The position numbers were made by a program, and so were the translations under genes. The notes under the pieces are model-generated. The model was not told the origin of the DNA and searched no databases. It worked only from the letters and a program-made list of their open reading frames with translations. This document shows positions 16,347 to 25,896 of a stretch of DNA of 64,000 nt, one piece after another (the stretch's first letter is position 1; each line of letters begins with the position of its first letter). The stretch lies in contig NZ_WQBE01000001.1 of the NCBI RefSeq assembly GCF_013032005.1, forward strand, positions 62,001 through 126,000, written 5' to 3'. This DNA comes from Ruegeria atlantica. GTDB taxonomy: Bacteria; Pseudomonadota; Alphaproteobacteria; Rhodobacterales; Rhodobacteraceae.

Positions 16347-17990
16347 TCAAACCAGCCGCGAGCTGTCCTTGGCTGCGCGCACAAAGTCGCGGAACAAGGG
16401 GTGCGGGTCAAACGGTTTGGATTTCAGTTCGGGGTGATATTGCACGCCGATGAACCAAGGGTGATCTGACCATTCAACGATCTCGGGCAAACGTCCGTCC
16501 GGTGACATGCCCGAAAAGTTCAGGCCCGCCTTTTCCAGCTTTTCGCGGTATTTGATGTCTACTTCGTAACGGTGGCGGTGGCGTTCTTCGATATTGGTGC
16601 CACCGTACACCTCGGCCACTTTAGAGCCCTCGGCCAGTACCGCGTCATAGGCGCCCAAACGCATGGTGCCGCCTTTATCGTCGCCGACTTTACGTTCGAC
16701 TTTGTGATTGCCCTGCACCCATTCTTTCAGGTGATAAACTACCGGCTCGAAACGCTTTTTCCCGGCCTCGTGGTCGAATTCCTCGGACCCGGCTTCGGTG
16801 ATCCCTGCCGCATTTCGCGCAGCCTCGATCACGGCCATCTGCATGCCCAGACAGATGCCCAGATACGGCACTTTGTGTTCGCGCGCATATTGCGCTGCCT
16901 TGATTTTGCCTTCGGTGCCGCGCTCGCCAAATCCGCCTGGCACAAGGATCGCGTGGAAGCCCTCCAGATGGGGGGCGGCGTCTTCTGTATCGAAAACTTC
17001 GGCATCCACCCATTCGACTTGGACCTTGACCCGGTTCGCCATGCCGCCGTGGGTCAGCGCCTCGGCAATCGACTTATAGGCGTCTTCCAGTTGAGTGTAT
17101 TTGCCCACGATGGCAACCTTAACTTCGCCCTCGGCGTTGTGGATGCGGTCGCTGACGTCTTCCCATTTGGTCAGATCGGGTTTAGGGGCCGGGCTGATCT
17201 GGAACGCGTCCAGTACGGCCTGATCCAAACCTTCGCGGTGATAAGCCAGCGGGGCGTCGTAAATGGTGGAAAGGTCCTGCGCCGCAATTACGCTGTCGGG
17301 GCGCACGTTGCAGAACAACGCCAGCTTTTCGCGTTCCTTGGTCGGGATCGGGCCCTCGGATCGGCAGACCAGAATATCAGGTGCCAAACCGATCGAGCGC
17401 AGCTCTTTGACCGAGTGTTGCGTCGGTTTGGTTTTCAATTCGCCAGACGCCTTGATGTAGGGCAGCAAGGTCAGGTGCATGAACAGGCACTGACCACGGG
17501 GCTTGTCCTGGCTAAACTGACGAATGGCTTCAAAAAAGGGCAGACCCTCGATATCGCCGACGGTGCCACCGATTTCACACAGCATGAAATCAACTTCATC
17601 CTCGCCGATCGCGATGAAATCCTTGATCTCGTTAGTGACGTGGGGGATCACCTGAATGGTCTTGCCAAGGTAGTCGCCGCGACGTTCCTTTTCCAGCACG
17701 TTGGAATAAATCCGGCCCGAGCTGACCGAGTCGGTTTTGCGGGCCGCCACGCCAGTGAAACGCTCATAGTGGCCCAGGTCCAGATCAGTCTCAGCCCCGT
17801 CATCAGTGACGAATACTTCGCCATGTTCGAAGGGCGACATCGTGCCAGGGTCAACGTTCAGATAGGGGTCCAACTTGCGTAAACGCACCGAGTATCCCCG
17901 GGCTTGCAACAGGGCACCCAGAGCCGCCGAAGCCAGCCCTTTGCCCAAGGACGAAACCACACCACCAGTGATGAAAATAAAACGCGCCAT
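16347..17990 (-). CDS. pyrG: CTP synthase
   Basis: 547 residues from ATG 17990 ([18 protein letters not shown], the ATP-binding P-loop). The N-terminal amidoligase domain includes [34 protein letters not shown]. The C-terminal glutaminase domain has the nucleophile motif GICLGMQMA and the YHPE of the catalytic triad. The enzyme converts UTP to CTP with glutamine as nitrogen donor. Length is standard. The open frame extends 39 codons upstream to 18107, but that part lacks family sequence and covers the promoter. Confidence 0.96.
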   Translation of the reverse strand: MARFIFITGGVVSSLGKGLASAALGALLQARGYSVRLRKLDPYLNVDPGTMSPFEHGEVFVTDDGAETDLDLGHYERFTGVAARKTDSVSSGRIYSNVLEKERRGDYLGKTIQVIPHVTNEIKDFIAIGEDEVDFMLCEIGGTVGDIEGLPFFEAIRQFSQDKPRGQCLFMHLTLLPYIKASGELKTKPTQHSVKELRSIGLAPDILVCRSEGPIPTKEREKLALFCNVRPDSVIAAQDLSTIYDAPLAYHREGLDQAVLDAFQISPAPKPDLTKWEDVSDRIHNAEGEVKVAIVGKYTQLEDAYKSIAEALTHGGMANRVKVQVEWVDAEVFDTEDAAPHLEGFHAILVPGGFGERGTEGKIKAAQYAREHKVPYLGICLGMQMAVIEAARNAAGITEAGSEEFDHEAGKKRFEPVVYHLKEWVQGNHKVERKVGDDKGGTMRLGAYDAVLAEGSKVAEVYGGTNIEERHRHRYEVDIKYREKLEKAGLNFSGMSPDGRLPEIVEWSDHPWFIGVQYHPELKSKPFDPHPLFRDFVRAAKDSSRLV

Positions 17991-18067
17991 GTTTTTCGGC
18001 TGCTCCCGTGAGACGTCTAAATCAGCTGCCCGACGGTTCCGAAAAACCGCTGCATCACGGGACTTCA

Positions 18068-18096
18068 CGTATAAAGGATTCGCGCCAATAGCGCAA
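18068..18096 (-). promoter_or_regulatory. Probable sigma-70 promoter of pyrG
   Basis: On the minus strand TTGCGC (18096-18091) and TATACG (18073-18068) are separated by exactly 17 bases, about 78 bases upstream of the pyrG start codon. Confidence 0.6.
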
Positions 18097-18149
18097 GAGA
18101 ACCGCAAGATGCTGTTGCAGCTCTCTTTCAGATTTCTAGGTTTTGTGGA

Positions 18150-18515
18150 TCAGTTGGCCTGAGGAATCAGAGGCGCGTTGTCGCCCTGCGCCGGGGGCAG
18201 CAGATCATCCGCCGACGGAACCGCCGGGGTGCTTTCTTCAGTTGCCGCAGGTGCCGGAACGCCCAAACGGTCGATAACCGAGCTGCCCGAAGACTTCTGA
18301 GCCGCCAAAATGGTCAGCGTGATTGAGGTCACGATAAAGCAGGCTGCCAGAATCCAGGTCACCTTGCCCAAAGCAGTCGCTGCCGCGCGACCTGTCATGG
18401 CGCCACCGCCACCACCGCCCATACCAAGGCCACCGCCTTCGGACCGCTGCATCAGAACAACGGCAATCAGGCCCAGGGCCAAGAGGAGGTGGATGATGAG
18501 AACGACGTTTTCCAT
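18150..18515 (-). CDS. secG: Preprotein translocase subunit SecG
   Basis: 121 residues from ATG 18515 (MENVVLIIHLLLALGLIAVVLMQRSEGGGLGMGGGGGG...). Two transmembrane helices flank the glycine-rich cytoplasmic loop, as usual for SecG. The alphaproteobacterial C-terminal tail is acidic and Pro/Ala-rich (about 45 residues). SecG assists SecYE in protein export. It lies upstream of pyrG on the same strand; the 159-base spacer holds the pyrG promoter. Confidence 0.93.
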   Translation of the reverse strand: MENVVLIIHLLLALGLIAVVLMQRSEGGGLGMGGGGGGAMTGRAAATALGKVTWILAACFIVTSITLTILAAQKSSGSSVIDRLGVPAPAATEESTPAVPSADDLLPPAQGDNAPLIPQAN

Positions 18516-18665
18516 GGTGTTCCTGTACAGCGTGGCGTGTATCGCGTGGTACTTATGCAAGTTTGCCTTCGGGGGCAAGGGATGAGTTGGCATCACGAAC
18601 GGTGATATTCCAGATCACAGCAAAGGGACTGGACAGGCGGATGATACGTAACGCAGGCTGCGGCC

Positions 18666-19280
18666 ATGCCTCATGACGATCACGACCACCCGCACGCCCT
18701 GTTGCCACCCGATCCCGCGCTTCGAGTTAAAGCGCTTGAGACGATTCTGACCCGTAAGGGTCTGATCGACCCGGTGGCGCTGGATGAGATAATCGACACG
18801 TATCAAAACAAGATCGGTCCACAGAACGGCGCGCGCGTTGTCGCCAAGGCGTGGGGCGATTCTGCGTTCAAGCAAGCCCTGCTTGCAGACGCGACGTCTG
18901 TTGTCGCTGATCTTGGGTTTTACGGGCGGCAGGGCGAACATATCGTAGTGGTCGAGAATACGCCGGAACAGCACAACATGGTCGTTTGTACCCTATGCAG
19001 CTGCTACCCGTGGCCTTTGCTGGGTATTCCACCGGGTTGGTACAAGTCCGACGCCTACCGCGCTCGAGCGGTACGTGAGCCGCGCAAGGTCTTGGCCGAA
19101 TTCGGTGTCGAATTGACGCCAGAATCATCCGTGCGGGTATGGGATTCGACCGCAGAGATTCGCTACCTCGTGCTTCCCATGCGCCCGGAAGGCTCAGAAG
19201 GGCTGGGAGAAGAGGACCTTGCTGCGCTTGTTACCCGTGACAGCATGATTGGCACGGGCCTGCCCAAGGTGCCGTCATGA
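18666..19280 (+). CDS. nthA: Cobalt-type nitrile hydratase alpha subunit
   Basis: 204 residues. The metal-binding claw is VCTLCSCY with Cys108, Cys111 and Cys113. The VCTLC form indicates the Co(III) type, because iron enzymes have VCSLC. Two of these cysteines are oxidised to sulfinic/sulfenic acid in the mature enzyme. A His-rich N-terminus ([11 protein letters not shown]) is typical. The enzyme hydrates nitriles to amides. The stop overlaps the nthB start (ATGA). No amidase is adjacent; the nearest is at 46-47 kb. Confidence 0.94.
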   Translation: MPHDDHDHPHALLPPDPALRVKALETILTRKGLIDPVALDEIIDTYQNKIGPQNGARVVAKAWGDSAFKQALLADATSVVADLGFYGRQGEHIVVVENTPEQHNMVVCTLCSCYPWPLLGIPPGWYKSDAYRARAVREPRKVLAEFGVELTPESSVRVWDSTAEIRYLVLPMRPEGSEGLGEEDLAALVTRDSMIGTGLPKVPS

Positions 19281-19954
19281 CCCGTGTTCACGATATGGGT
19301 GGTCGGTTTGGGGACGGTCCGGTTACGCCCGAGGCCGAAAGCGCCCCGGTCTTTGCCGAGGACTGGCATGGTCGTGCCTTGGCCGTGACGCTGGCGGCCG
19401 GGTTTCTGGGGCAATGGAATATTGACGTCTCGCGCCACGCGCGCGAAAGGCTGTCGCCCAAGGACTACGCACGGTTCTCTTACTATGAAAAGTGGATATC
19501 CGGTCTGGCCGACCTGCTGGTCGAAAAGGGGGTGCTGACCTTGGATGATTTGTCGGGCGCAGGCACCGACGACCCACACCCGTTGGCAGCCCGTGTTCTG
19601 AAAGCCGGGACCGTCTCGGGAGCCTTGGCCAAAGGCGGGCCAGCAGATCGGGCTTCGGACGTGCCGATACAGTTTGAAGTCGGGCAGAATGTCCGAACTG
19701 TGGATCCGGCAGCCAATCGCCTGGTGAGTGGCGGCCATACGCGACTGCCAATCTATGCATCGGGTGCAAATGGCCGAATTTTGCGGCTGCACGGTACGCA
19801 TGTGTTGCCAGATTCAAATGCACATGGTTTGGGCGAGGCACCAGAGCCCCTTTATGCGGTGGCGTTTGCCGCGTCCGAGTTGTGGGCTGACCCGGAGCAT
19901 CCCAAGGACGAGGTCGTTCTGGACTTGTGGCAAAGCTATCTGGAGCCCGTATGA
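19277..19954 (+). CDS. nthB: Nitrile hydratase beta subunit
   Basis: 225 residues. It opens with [16 protein letters not shown], the conserved NHase beta start, and has [31 protein letters not shown]. The C-terminal SH3-like barrel includes [26 protein letters not shown] and [33 protein letters not shown]. It forms the active heterodimer with NthA. Both ends overlap its neighbours by ATGA junctions, so the three genes are a tight operon. Confidence 0.94.
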   Translation: MTRVHDMGGRFGDGPVTPEAESAPVFAEDWHGRALAVTLAAGFLGQWNIDVSRHARERLSPKDYARFSYYEKWISGLADLLVEKGVLTLDDLSGAGTDDPHPLAARVLKAGTVSGALAKGGPADRASDVPIQFEVGQNVRTVDPAANRLVSGGHTRLPIYASGANGRILRLHGTHVLPDSNAHGLGEAPEPLYAVAFAASELWADPEHPKDEVVLDLWQSYLEPV

Positions 19955-20289
19955 GCACCTGTACCACCCATTCCGCACCAGAGCCGGTTTTTGCCGAACC
20001 CTGGCATGCGCAGGTCTTCGCCCTGACAGTTGCATTGAACGAAGCTGGACAATTCGAGTGGTCAGATTGGGCCGATCGATTTTCGCATACTTTGAAATTG
20101 CACGGGTTGGACAAGGAACTGGATGGCGGGAATGATTATTTTCACGCGTGGCTGGAGAACTTGGAGCAATTGTTGGTCGAACAAGGTTCGACGTTACCAG
20201 GTGACATTCAACGCATGAGAAATGCTTGGGAAGAGGCTTATTTGACGACGCCACACGGTCAACCGGTGCATTTGGCGGCAGGCGAATAG
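19951..20289 (+). CDS. Nitrile hydratase accessory protein (metal-insertion chaperone)
   Basis: 112 residues from ATG 19951, overlapping the nthB stop. The sequence EPVFAEPWHAQVFALTVALNEAGQFEWSDWADRFSHTLK resembles the N-terminal part of NHase beta ([20 protein letters not shown]), as known for the P14K/NhlE type activators. These proteins deliver cobalt-loaded oxidised alpha subunit to beta by swapping. Its presence with a VCTLC-type alpha subunit supports a functional cobalt enzyme. Confidence 0.9.
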   Translation: MSTCTTHSAPEPVFAEPWHAQVFALTVALNEAGQFEWSDWADRFSHTLKLHGLDKELDGGNDYFHAWLENLEQLLVEQGSTLPGDIQRMRNAWEEAYLTTPHGQPVHLAAGE

Positions 20290-20352
20290 GAGGGGCGCTG
20301 CCCCCGCCGCCTGTTCTGGGCGACTCCTCCAAGATTTTTGAGGCCGGATGAA
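20290..20352 (+). repeat. Intergenic repeat element, copy A
   Basis: A G-rich/C-rich block (GGGGCGCTGCCCCC) is followed by CTCCTCCAAGATTTTTGAGG and then CCGGATGAACA. A clearly related string occurs at 37040-37096. The position just after a gene stop and the hairpin-prone first half suggest a dispersed Rhodobacterales palindromic element that may serve as a terminator. Confidence 0.45.
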
Positions 20353-20503
20353 CAGGGGAGCCATACTTCATCTGGCCGAAACTATCCCCGCCGGAGGCAC
20401 CGCACATTGCGCGGTTCTGAACTGCGGCGAATTACCGGTTTCCCTGCCGCTTTGACCCCGCTATATGAGCCGAGTTTGATAATTCAGCGCAAAAGGACCG
20501 GAT

Positions 20504-21799
20504 ATGGCCAATGTGGTTGTTGTCGGCGCCCAGTGGGGCGACGAAGGAAAAGGCAAGATCGTCGACTGGCTCAGCGAACGGGCAGACGTGATCGCGCGTT
20601 TTCAAGGCGGGCATAATGCCGGTCATACGCTGGTCATTGATGGTGAAGTTTACAAGCTGCATGCGTTGCCTTCAGGCGTCGTGCGGGGCGGCAAGCTGAG
20701 TGTCATTGGCAATGGTGTTGTGCTGGACCCGTGGCACCTGATCAAGGAAATCGGAACCATTCGGGCGCAAGGTGTCGATATCTCGCCCGAGACTCTGATG
20801 ATTGCTGAGAACACGCCGCTGATCCTGCCTATCCATGGCGAACTGGACCGTGCGCGCGAAGAAGCTGCCAGCAAGGGCACCAAGATCGGGACCACTGGTC
20901 GCGGCATCGGGCCGGCTTACGAAGACAAAGTGGGCCGCCGCTCTGTTCGTGTTGCCGATCTTGCTGATGAAGCCACGCTTGAGGCGCGTGTGGATCGTGC
21001 GCTGCAACACCACGACCCGCTGCGCAAGGGGCTTGGGATCGAGCCCGTTGACCGGGACGCGCTGATCGCCCAATTGAAAGAGATCGCGCCGCAAATTCTT
21101 CCGTTTGCCGCTCCGGTCTGGAAGGTGCTGAACGAAAAGCGCAAGGCTGGTAAACGCATCCTTTTCGAAGGGGCGCAGGGCGCGTTGCTGGATATCGATT
21201 TCGGCACATATCCCTTTGTGACCTCGTCCAACGTGATCGCGGGGCAGGCGGCGACTGGTGTGGGTATCGGTCCAGGGTCGATTGATTTCGTTCTCGGTAT
21301 CGTCAAAGCCTATACGACACGCGTGGGTGAAGGCCCGTTCCCGACTGAATTGGATGACGCGGACGGTCAACGCCTTGGCGAACGTGGACACGAATTCGGC
21401 ACAACCACCGGGCGTAAGCGTCGCTGTGGCTGGTTCGATGCCTGCCTAGTACGCCAGACTTGTGCGACCAGCGGTGTGAACGGCATCTCGCTGACCAAGC
21501 TGGACGTGCTGGACGGGTTTGAGACACTGAAAATCTGCGTGGGGTATGAGCTGGATGGCGAACGTCTGGACTATCTGCCTACCGCAGCTGATCAACAAGC
21601 GCGCTGCAAACCCATCTACGAAGAAATGCCGGGGTGGAGTGAATCCACCGAAGGCGCACGCAGCTGGGCCGATCTGCCTGCCAACGCGATCAAATACGTA
21701 CGTCGCGTTGAAGAGCTGATCGAGTGTCCCGTGGCCCTTCTGTCCACTAGCCCGGAGCGGGACGACACCATTTTGGTGACCGACCCGTTTGCCGACTGA
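20504..21799 (+). CDS. purA: Adenylosuccinate synthetase
   Basis: 431 residues. The GTP-binding P-loop [11 protein letters not shown], the catalytic [15 protein letters not shown], the IMP-binding [20 protein letters not shown] and the C-terminal [16 protein letters not shown] are all present. It makes adenylosuccinate from IMP and aspartate, the first step to AMP. Length is standard. The stop overlaps the start of the next gene (TGATG). Confidence 0.96.
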   Translation: MANVVVVGAQWGDEGKGKIVDWLSERADVIARFQGGHNAGHTLVIDGEVYKLHALPSGVVRGGKLSVIGNGVVLDPWHLIKEIGTIRAQGVDISPETLMIAENTPLILPIHGELDRAREEAASKGTKIGTTGRGIGPAYEDKVGRRSVRVADLADEATLEARVDRALQHHDPLRKGLGIEPVDRDALIAQLKEIAPQILPFAAPVWKVLNEKRKAGKRILFEGAQGALLDIDFGTYPFVTSSNVIAGQAATGVGIGPGSIDFVLGIVKAYTTRVGEGPFPTELDDADGQRLGERGHEFGTTTGRKRRCGWFDACLVRQTCATSGVNGISLTKLDVLDGFETLKICVGYELDGERLDYLPTAADQQARCKPIYEEMPGWSESTEGARSWADLPANAIKYVRRVEELIECPVALLSTSPERDDTILVTDPFAD

Positions 21800-22041
21800 T
21801 GAGCGATCACGGCAAATCCGGTCTGAGCTACAAGGCCCGGCGGCGTTGGTCGCTGGTGCTGCTGTTGATTGGGCTTCCCATCTATATTGTGGCGGTTGTA
21901 ACGGTGGTGAGCTGGCTCGACCGTCCGCCCATCTGGTTGGAACTGCTGGTCTATGTTGGTTTGGGCATCGTGTGGGCGCTGCCGTTCAAATTTGTCTTCA
22001 AAGGTGTTGGCAAAGAAGATCCAGAGCAAAACTCGGATTGA
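21799..22041 (+). CDS. DUF2842-family small membrane protein
   Basis: 80 residues. Two hydrophobic helices (WSLVLLLIGLPIYIVAVVTVVSW and LELLVYVGLGIVWALPFKFVF) linked by DRPPIW, with a charged N-terminus and an acidic tail. This is the alphaproteobacterial DUF2842 pattern; no function is known. Its start overlaps the purA stop by one base, so the two are probably translated together. A strong terminator follows. Confidence 0.85.
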   Translation: MSDHGKSGLSYKARRRWSLVLLLIGLPIYIVAVVTVVSWLDRPPIWLELLVYVGLGIVWALPFKFVFKGVGKEDPEQNSD

Positions 22042-22066
22042 TCACTGGCAATTCAGGTGATGAAGA

Positions 22067-22100
22067 GAAAAGGGCCAGAGTAACCTCTGGCCCTTTTTCT
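22067..22100. terminator. Rho-independent terminator after purA operon
   Basis: AAAAGGGCCAGAG-TAAC-CTCTGGCCCTTTTT forms a perfect stem with a tetraloop. It has T-runs on both strands, so it can serve both the purA operon and the convergent gene ending at 22120. Confidence 0.92.
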
Positions 22101-22119
22101 ATTGTACTGGTTGGGGGGA

Positions 22120-23736
22120 TTATCCCGCGGCGCGCTCGTCATCCGGGCGGAACCCGATCTGGGTCGAGGCCGCGAAACGCCCGCCGCCCGCTTTTTCAAT
22201 CTTTCCATCGCGCAGCAACTGACCGAAGGACCGCAGGCTTTCTTCGCGGTTGAAGTCATTTTGCTTGAGTGAGCGGATTTTGTTCATCAACTGCGGGCGC
22301 GAAAACTGTTCCTGACCTTCGATGAACGACAGGTACGCGGCGGCAGCCTCAAGCAAGTCGGGTAGGGACTGCGCGCCCTGTTCCTGCGCAAACAGAGCAA
22401 AGCCACCTTCCTCGGGTGTTTCGTCTTCGGCTTCAGTTTCGGATTTGACGCGGCGAGGGGTAACTGGTCCGGCGTCCACGGTTTGATTATCGATGCGCTG
22501 TTCAGCGACCAGCTTAAGCGGGGCTGCATCGTCACTGCTGGGGCGCATGCTGGTGACCTGAATTTCCGGGCGGCGCGGGCTGACAACCGAGGAAAGATCT
22601 CCACGATAGCCCTGTTCCTCACTGTCCTGTGCTGTGGCCTTACCGTCGCCACGTTCAGCTTCGGTTGCGGCGACGGCCGCCCGCAGATGCGTGTAGGCCT
22701 CGCGCTGATCGCTGGTGTCCGGGTCGTTCAACTGTTCGCCGGCCTTATCCATCAGGCGCGATACGTCCCGATCCAGATCTGACGTTTCAGTGTCTGTATT
22801 GGCCGAGCGTTTTGCCAGTACAGCTTCCACGCTTGAAATCTCTTCCAGCAGGTCGACTTCATCCTCTTCCGTCAACACACCTTCGTCGGTGGCTTCGACG
22901 ACGTCTTCATCTGCACCGGCGTCGTCGAGAATGTTAGCCTCCTCTTCAGAACCGCTATTCGCAATGTCTTCAAGGTCCGAGAACAGCACGTCGGATGTGT
23001 CTTCCTCTTCCGCTTCGGTCTGGTCTTCCGATGTCGCGTCCAACACCTCTGAATCCAGATCCTCGGCTTCGACTTCCAGTGCAGGGGCTTCGGATTCTTC
23101 GATCTGAGGCATCTCAGCCTCGGCTACTTCTGTTTCCGGTGCTTCGTCTTGCGTTTCGACGTGCGCGCTGGCCTCTTCAGTGTCGTCCAGATCAGCGGGG
23201 TCAAGCGAACCAGCTGCGAAGGCCGCAGCCACTGCATCAGACGGAGCGGCGCTTTTCATCAAGGTCGTGTCTTCGTCTTCCGTGTAGATGACCGAGTTTT
23301 CTTCGGAGTGAGAGACAACGGCCCGGATGCGCTGCAACTTGGCGGCAATACTGTCAGCGGCAGGCGCCGGGGCATCTTCTACGGTTTCCGCGTCAGAAAA
23401 AACGGGCTGAGAAGAGGGCGGCGTGTCGATAACATTCGAACCCTGAGCGCTGGCGGCGGATTGGGGGGATGGGGCGTTTTCTTCGGTTGCGCGGATCAGC
23501 AGGCCAGAGTCGTTCTGACTGGCTTCGACCCTGCGGGATGCGTCACGCTGCGCGATCCGTGTCAGCATTTCGGTGTCAGGCTGTGGGGGTTCAGAACCAA
23601 AGTAGCGATCATCAGCCGCGAGATCGCGGAAGTATTCGGCAATCGCTTTCATCGTTTCAAAGGAATCATCAAAGCCTTCCAAAGTGCACGAGAAGGTTCC
23701 ATAAGAAACGGTCAAAACCTTGTTATTCTGTACCAT
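22120..23736 (-). CDS. Long acidic Rhodobacterales protein, function unknown
   Basis: 538 residues from ATG 23736 (MVQNNKVLTVSYGTFSCTL), with GAGGAC about 10 bases upstream; an in-frame GTG lies at 23745. The first 60 residues are globular (EGFDDSFETMKAIAEYFRDLAADDRYFGSEPP). Residues about 100-330 are low-complexity and strongly acidic (many EE, DE, ED pairs), probably disordered. A C-terminal domain of about 120 residues (ESLRSFGQLLRDGKIEKAGGGRFAASTQIGF) looks folded and may bind a partner or nucleic acid. I recognise it only as conserved in roseobacters. Annotations as CheA are, I believe, unsupported. Confidence 0.8.
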   Translation of the reverse strand: MVQNNKVLTVSYGTFSCTLEGFDDSFETMKAIAEYFRDLAADDRYFGSEPPQPDTEMLTRIAQRDASRRVEASQNDSGLLIRATEENAPSPQSAASAQGSNVIDTPPSSQPVFSDAETVEDAPAPAADSIAAKLQRIRAVVSHSEENSVIYTEDEDTTLMKSAAPSDAVAAAFAAGSLDPADLDDTEEASAHVETQDEAPETEVAEAEMPQIEESEAPALEVEAEDLDSEVLDATSEDQTEAEEEDTSDVLFSDLEDIANSGSEEEANILDDAGADEDVVEATDEGVLTEEDEVDLLEEISSVEAVLAKRSANTDTETSDLDRDVSRLMDKAGEQLNDPDTSDQREAYTHLRAAVAATEAERGDGKATAQDSEEQGYRGDLSSVVSPRRPEIQVTSMRPSSDDAAPLKLVAEQRIDNQTVDAGPVTPRRVKSETEAEDETPEEGGFALFAQEQGAQSLPDLLEAAAAYLSFIEGQEQFSRPQLMNKIRSLKQNDFNREESLRSFGQLLRDGKIEKAGGGRFAASTQIGFRPDDERAAG

Positions 23737-23857
23737 CAGACGCACGTCCTCTACAAACTACAAGAGCCACCCACCCAATAGAGGGCACACCTATGGCTCG
23801 AAACTCTCTGCATGAACCTACCATTTTGTGGTCTCAATGTGTCCAAATCCGGGAAAA

Positions 23858-24565
23858 ATGATCAATCTTAAAAAAAATCAGTCGATTGTACGGTCTGAGG
23901 AGCCAATCGCAGTGGTCGGAGGCGGAGAAATCGGTCCCGAAGACCTAAATTTGGTGCTGATTCGCGTCAATACCGTCGTTGCCGCAGATGGCGGAGCCAT
24001 CCCGCTGATGGATTCGGGGCGGATGCCGGATGCGGTTATTGGTGATTTTGATTCGCTCAGCAGCGCCTATCGCGACCGGATTCCGGCAGAGCGATTGTTT
24101 CCGATCCGCGAGCAGGACAGCACGGATTTCGACAAGACCCTGCGCAGTGTCGAGGCGCCGCTAGTGCTAGGGGTTGGGTTTCTGGGCGGGCGGCTGGATC
24201 ACCAATTGGCGGTGCTGAGCGCGTTGATCCGACTTCAGGATCGTCCGTGCATTTTGCTAGGGGAGCATGAAGTCGTATTCCACGCCCCACCGCGGATCGC
24301 TTTTGACCTTTCACCCGGCGATGTGGTTTCGCTGTTTCCGTTTCAGAGGGTAACGGGGCGCAGCCGTGGATTGGAATGGCCGATTGATGATCTGGTGTTA
24401 GAGCCGAGCGGTCGCGTCGGGACCTCCAATCGCGCGTTGGCTGATGTAGAACTGGAGGTGGACAGGCCCGGCCTTTTGGTCATGGTTCCGCGCAACGCCT
24501 TGGATCAGATCATGCAGGCGTTTCTGTCGGAGCAGACCGGGCGTTGGCCCGCTCGTGCAGAATAA
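23858..24565 (+). CDS. thiN: Thiamine diphosphokinase
   Basis: 235 residues from ATG 23858; ten further codons upstream are open but unlike the family. The motifs are VAADGGAIPLMDSGRMPDAVIGDFDS and the hallmark EQDSTDFDKTL, then GFLGGRLDHQLAVLSAL. The enzyme transfers pyrophosphate from ATP to thiamine to give the active cofactor. Its 3' end overlaps the convergent transporter gene by 56 bases. Confidence 0.92.
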   Translation: MINLKKNQSIVRSEEPIAVVGGGEIGPEDLNLVLIRVNTVVAADGGAIPLMDSGRMPDAVIGDFDSLSSAYRDRIPAERLFPIREQDSTDFDKTLRSVEAPLVLGVGFLGGRLDHQLAVLSALIRLQDRPCILLGEHEVVFHAPPRIAFDLSPGDVVSLFPFQRVTGRSRGLEWPIDDLVLEPSGRVGTSNRALADVELEVDRPGLLVMVPRNALDQIMQAFLSEQTGRWPARAE

Positions 24566-25424
24566 CGTAAAGGCCCGCGGCGATGGTGATGGCTATGCCG
24601 ATGGCCGCAACCCCGTTGGGCAGGTCGTGAAAGACGAGCCAGCCGAATAGGGTGGCCATTGGAATTTCCAGATATTGCATCGGGGCCAGCGTTGCCGACG
24701 GCGCAAAGCGCAGCGACCATGTCATCAACAGATGCGCGACGGTTCCCAGCAGCCCGATTGCGATCAGCAAAAGGTGAATGTCCGGGGGCGGTAAGATTAG
24801 CGATACGGCCCAACTGCCGCCGATTGTTCCGGCCAACAGAACTGGCAGCATTAGGATTATAGCCATCATGCCCGATGCCGCTTGTAGGGTGATTGGGTCT
24901 GTTTCTTTGGCGATCTGGCGCGTCACCAGCATGAACAGGGAAAAGAGCAAAGCGACCACAAGCGGTAGCAGGGCTGCGGCCCCCACTTGTACAAAGCTGG
25001 GCTGAATGACCAGCAAGGTCCCAACAAAGCCAACGGCGCAGGCTATCAGGCGGCGTGGGCCAACGGTTTCCTTCAGTATGTATTTGCCCAGGATCAACAT
25101 GATGAACGGCATGACAAAGACGATGGCGATCGCGTCGGCCAGCGGCAGGAAAAGCAGAGAGCTGAACATGGCTGAAAGGGCGAGGATATGCAGAACCGTG
25201 CGAATAAATGTCAGCCACAGGATACGGCCACGCATGCGCAGGGATCGCCCGGTCAATACGGCCAGTGGGACCAGCACCAGCGCCTGAACGGCGAAGCGGA
25301 CAAAGACAAGCATGCCGACAGGTGTGGTTTCGGCCAACAGCTTTGCCATCGCGTCGCCCATCGGCGCGATGATGCAAAAGCCAAGCATCAGGATGATGCC
25401 AAAGACCGGACGATCCTGTGTCAT
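24510..25424 (-). CDS. DMT-superfamily (EamA) membrane transporter
   Basis: 304 residues from ATG 25424 (MTQDRPVFGIILMLGFCIIAPMGDAMAKLL). Ten hydrophobic segments in two EamA halves; the first half contains IVFVMPFIMLILGKYILKETVGPRR, the second APMQYLEIPMATLFGWLVFHDLPN. These proteins usually export metabolites, and the substrate cannot be told. The end is convergent with thiN (56-base overlap). An upstream in-frame extension to 25523 lacks family sequence. Confidence 0.9.
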   Translation of the reverse strand: MTQDRPVFGIILMLGFCIIAPMGDAMAKLLAETTPVGMLVFVRFAVQALVLVPLAVLTGRSLRMRGRILWLTFIRTVLHILALSAMFSSLLFLPLADAIAIVFVMPFIMLILGKYILKETVGPRRLIACAVGFVGTLLVIQPSFVQVGAAALLPLVVALLFSLFMLVTRQIAKETDPITLQAASGMMAIILMLPVLLAGTIGGSWAVSLILPPPDIHLLLIAIGLLGTVAHLLMTWSLRFAPSATLAPMQYLEIPMATLFGWLVFHDLPNGVAAIGIAITIAAGLYVILHERANARSAPTETPA

Positions 25425-25464
25425 ACGGGCGACGCTACGGGGTTTGGGGCCCGGTGGGAAGCGT

Positions 25465-25875
25465 CTAGGGCAGGGGTTGAACCTTGGTATAGTCTGGACC
25501 GATGCAAGTGGGCAGGCCGTCACCCAGTATCAGCCAGTTCAGCTTTTCCTCATGCGCCACGTGCAACGTTGGCTCCAACTGGTTTGGGTCTTCCAGTGTT
25601 GCCACGTACAGATGCAGCACGTCCGACATGGCTTGTGATCGGAATGATATCGGAGTGCCGCAATTGGGGCAGAAACTGCGGGTGACTCCGGGCGAAGAGG
25701 CAAAGGTTTTCGGCTCGTCCCCGGTCCAGCGCCACTGGCCGTCGCGCACGCCGAAATAGGTGGTCATCGGCGCGGCGCATTGCCGTCTGCAACTGTCGCA
25801 ATGGCAGGTAACGCAGGACAGGACCGGAGGCGTAACCTCGTACCGGATGGTGCCGCACAGACAATGTCCCCGCAT
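25465..25875 (-). CDS. GFA/CENP-V-family zinc protein
   Basis: 136 residues. The zinc-binding cysteines are clear: GHCLCGTIRYEV, then SCVTCHCDSCRRQC and SFCPNCGTPI. This is the glutathione-dependent formaldehyde-activating enzyme (Gfa/CENP-V) fold. Most family members have no proven activity; formaldehyde activation is only an inherited label. It lies 21 bases downstream of sdaA on the same strand. Confidence 0.9.
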   Translation of the reverse strand: MRGHCLCGTIRYEVTPPVLSCVTCHCDSCRRQCAAPMTTYFGVRDGQWRWTGDEPKTFASSPGVTRSFCPNCGTPISFRSQAMSDVLHLYVATLEDPNQLEPTLHVAHEEKLNWLILGDGLPTCIGPDYTKVQPLP

Positions 25876-25896
25876 GATATCCCCCTTACTGCGGCA

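Noticed and set aside
16572-17882. 436-codon open frame on the plus strand
   Set aside because: Mirror frame of pyrG. No ribosome site and no protein motif.
18516-18665. Cobalamin/cobalt riboswitch before the cobalt nitrile hydratase
   Set aside because: No B12-box or cobalt-riboswitch strings. Only a short palindrome ATCAC-GAACG-GTGAT (18592-18606) is present.
20300-20503. purA leader regulator
   Set aside because: The spacer holds repeat copy A and nothing that looks like a purine riboswitch or PurR box.
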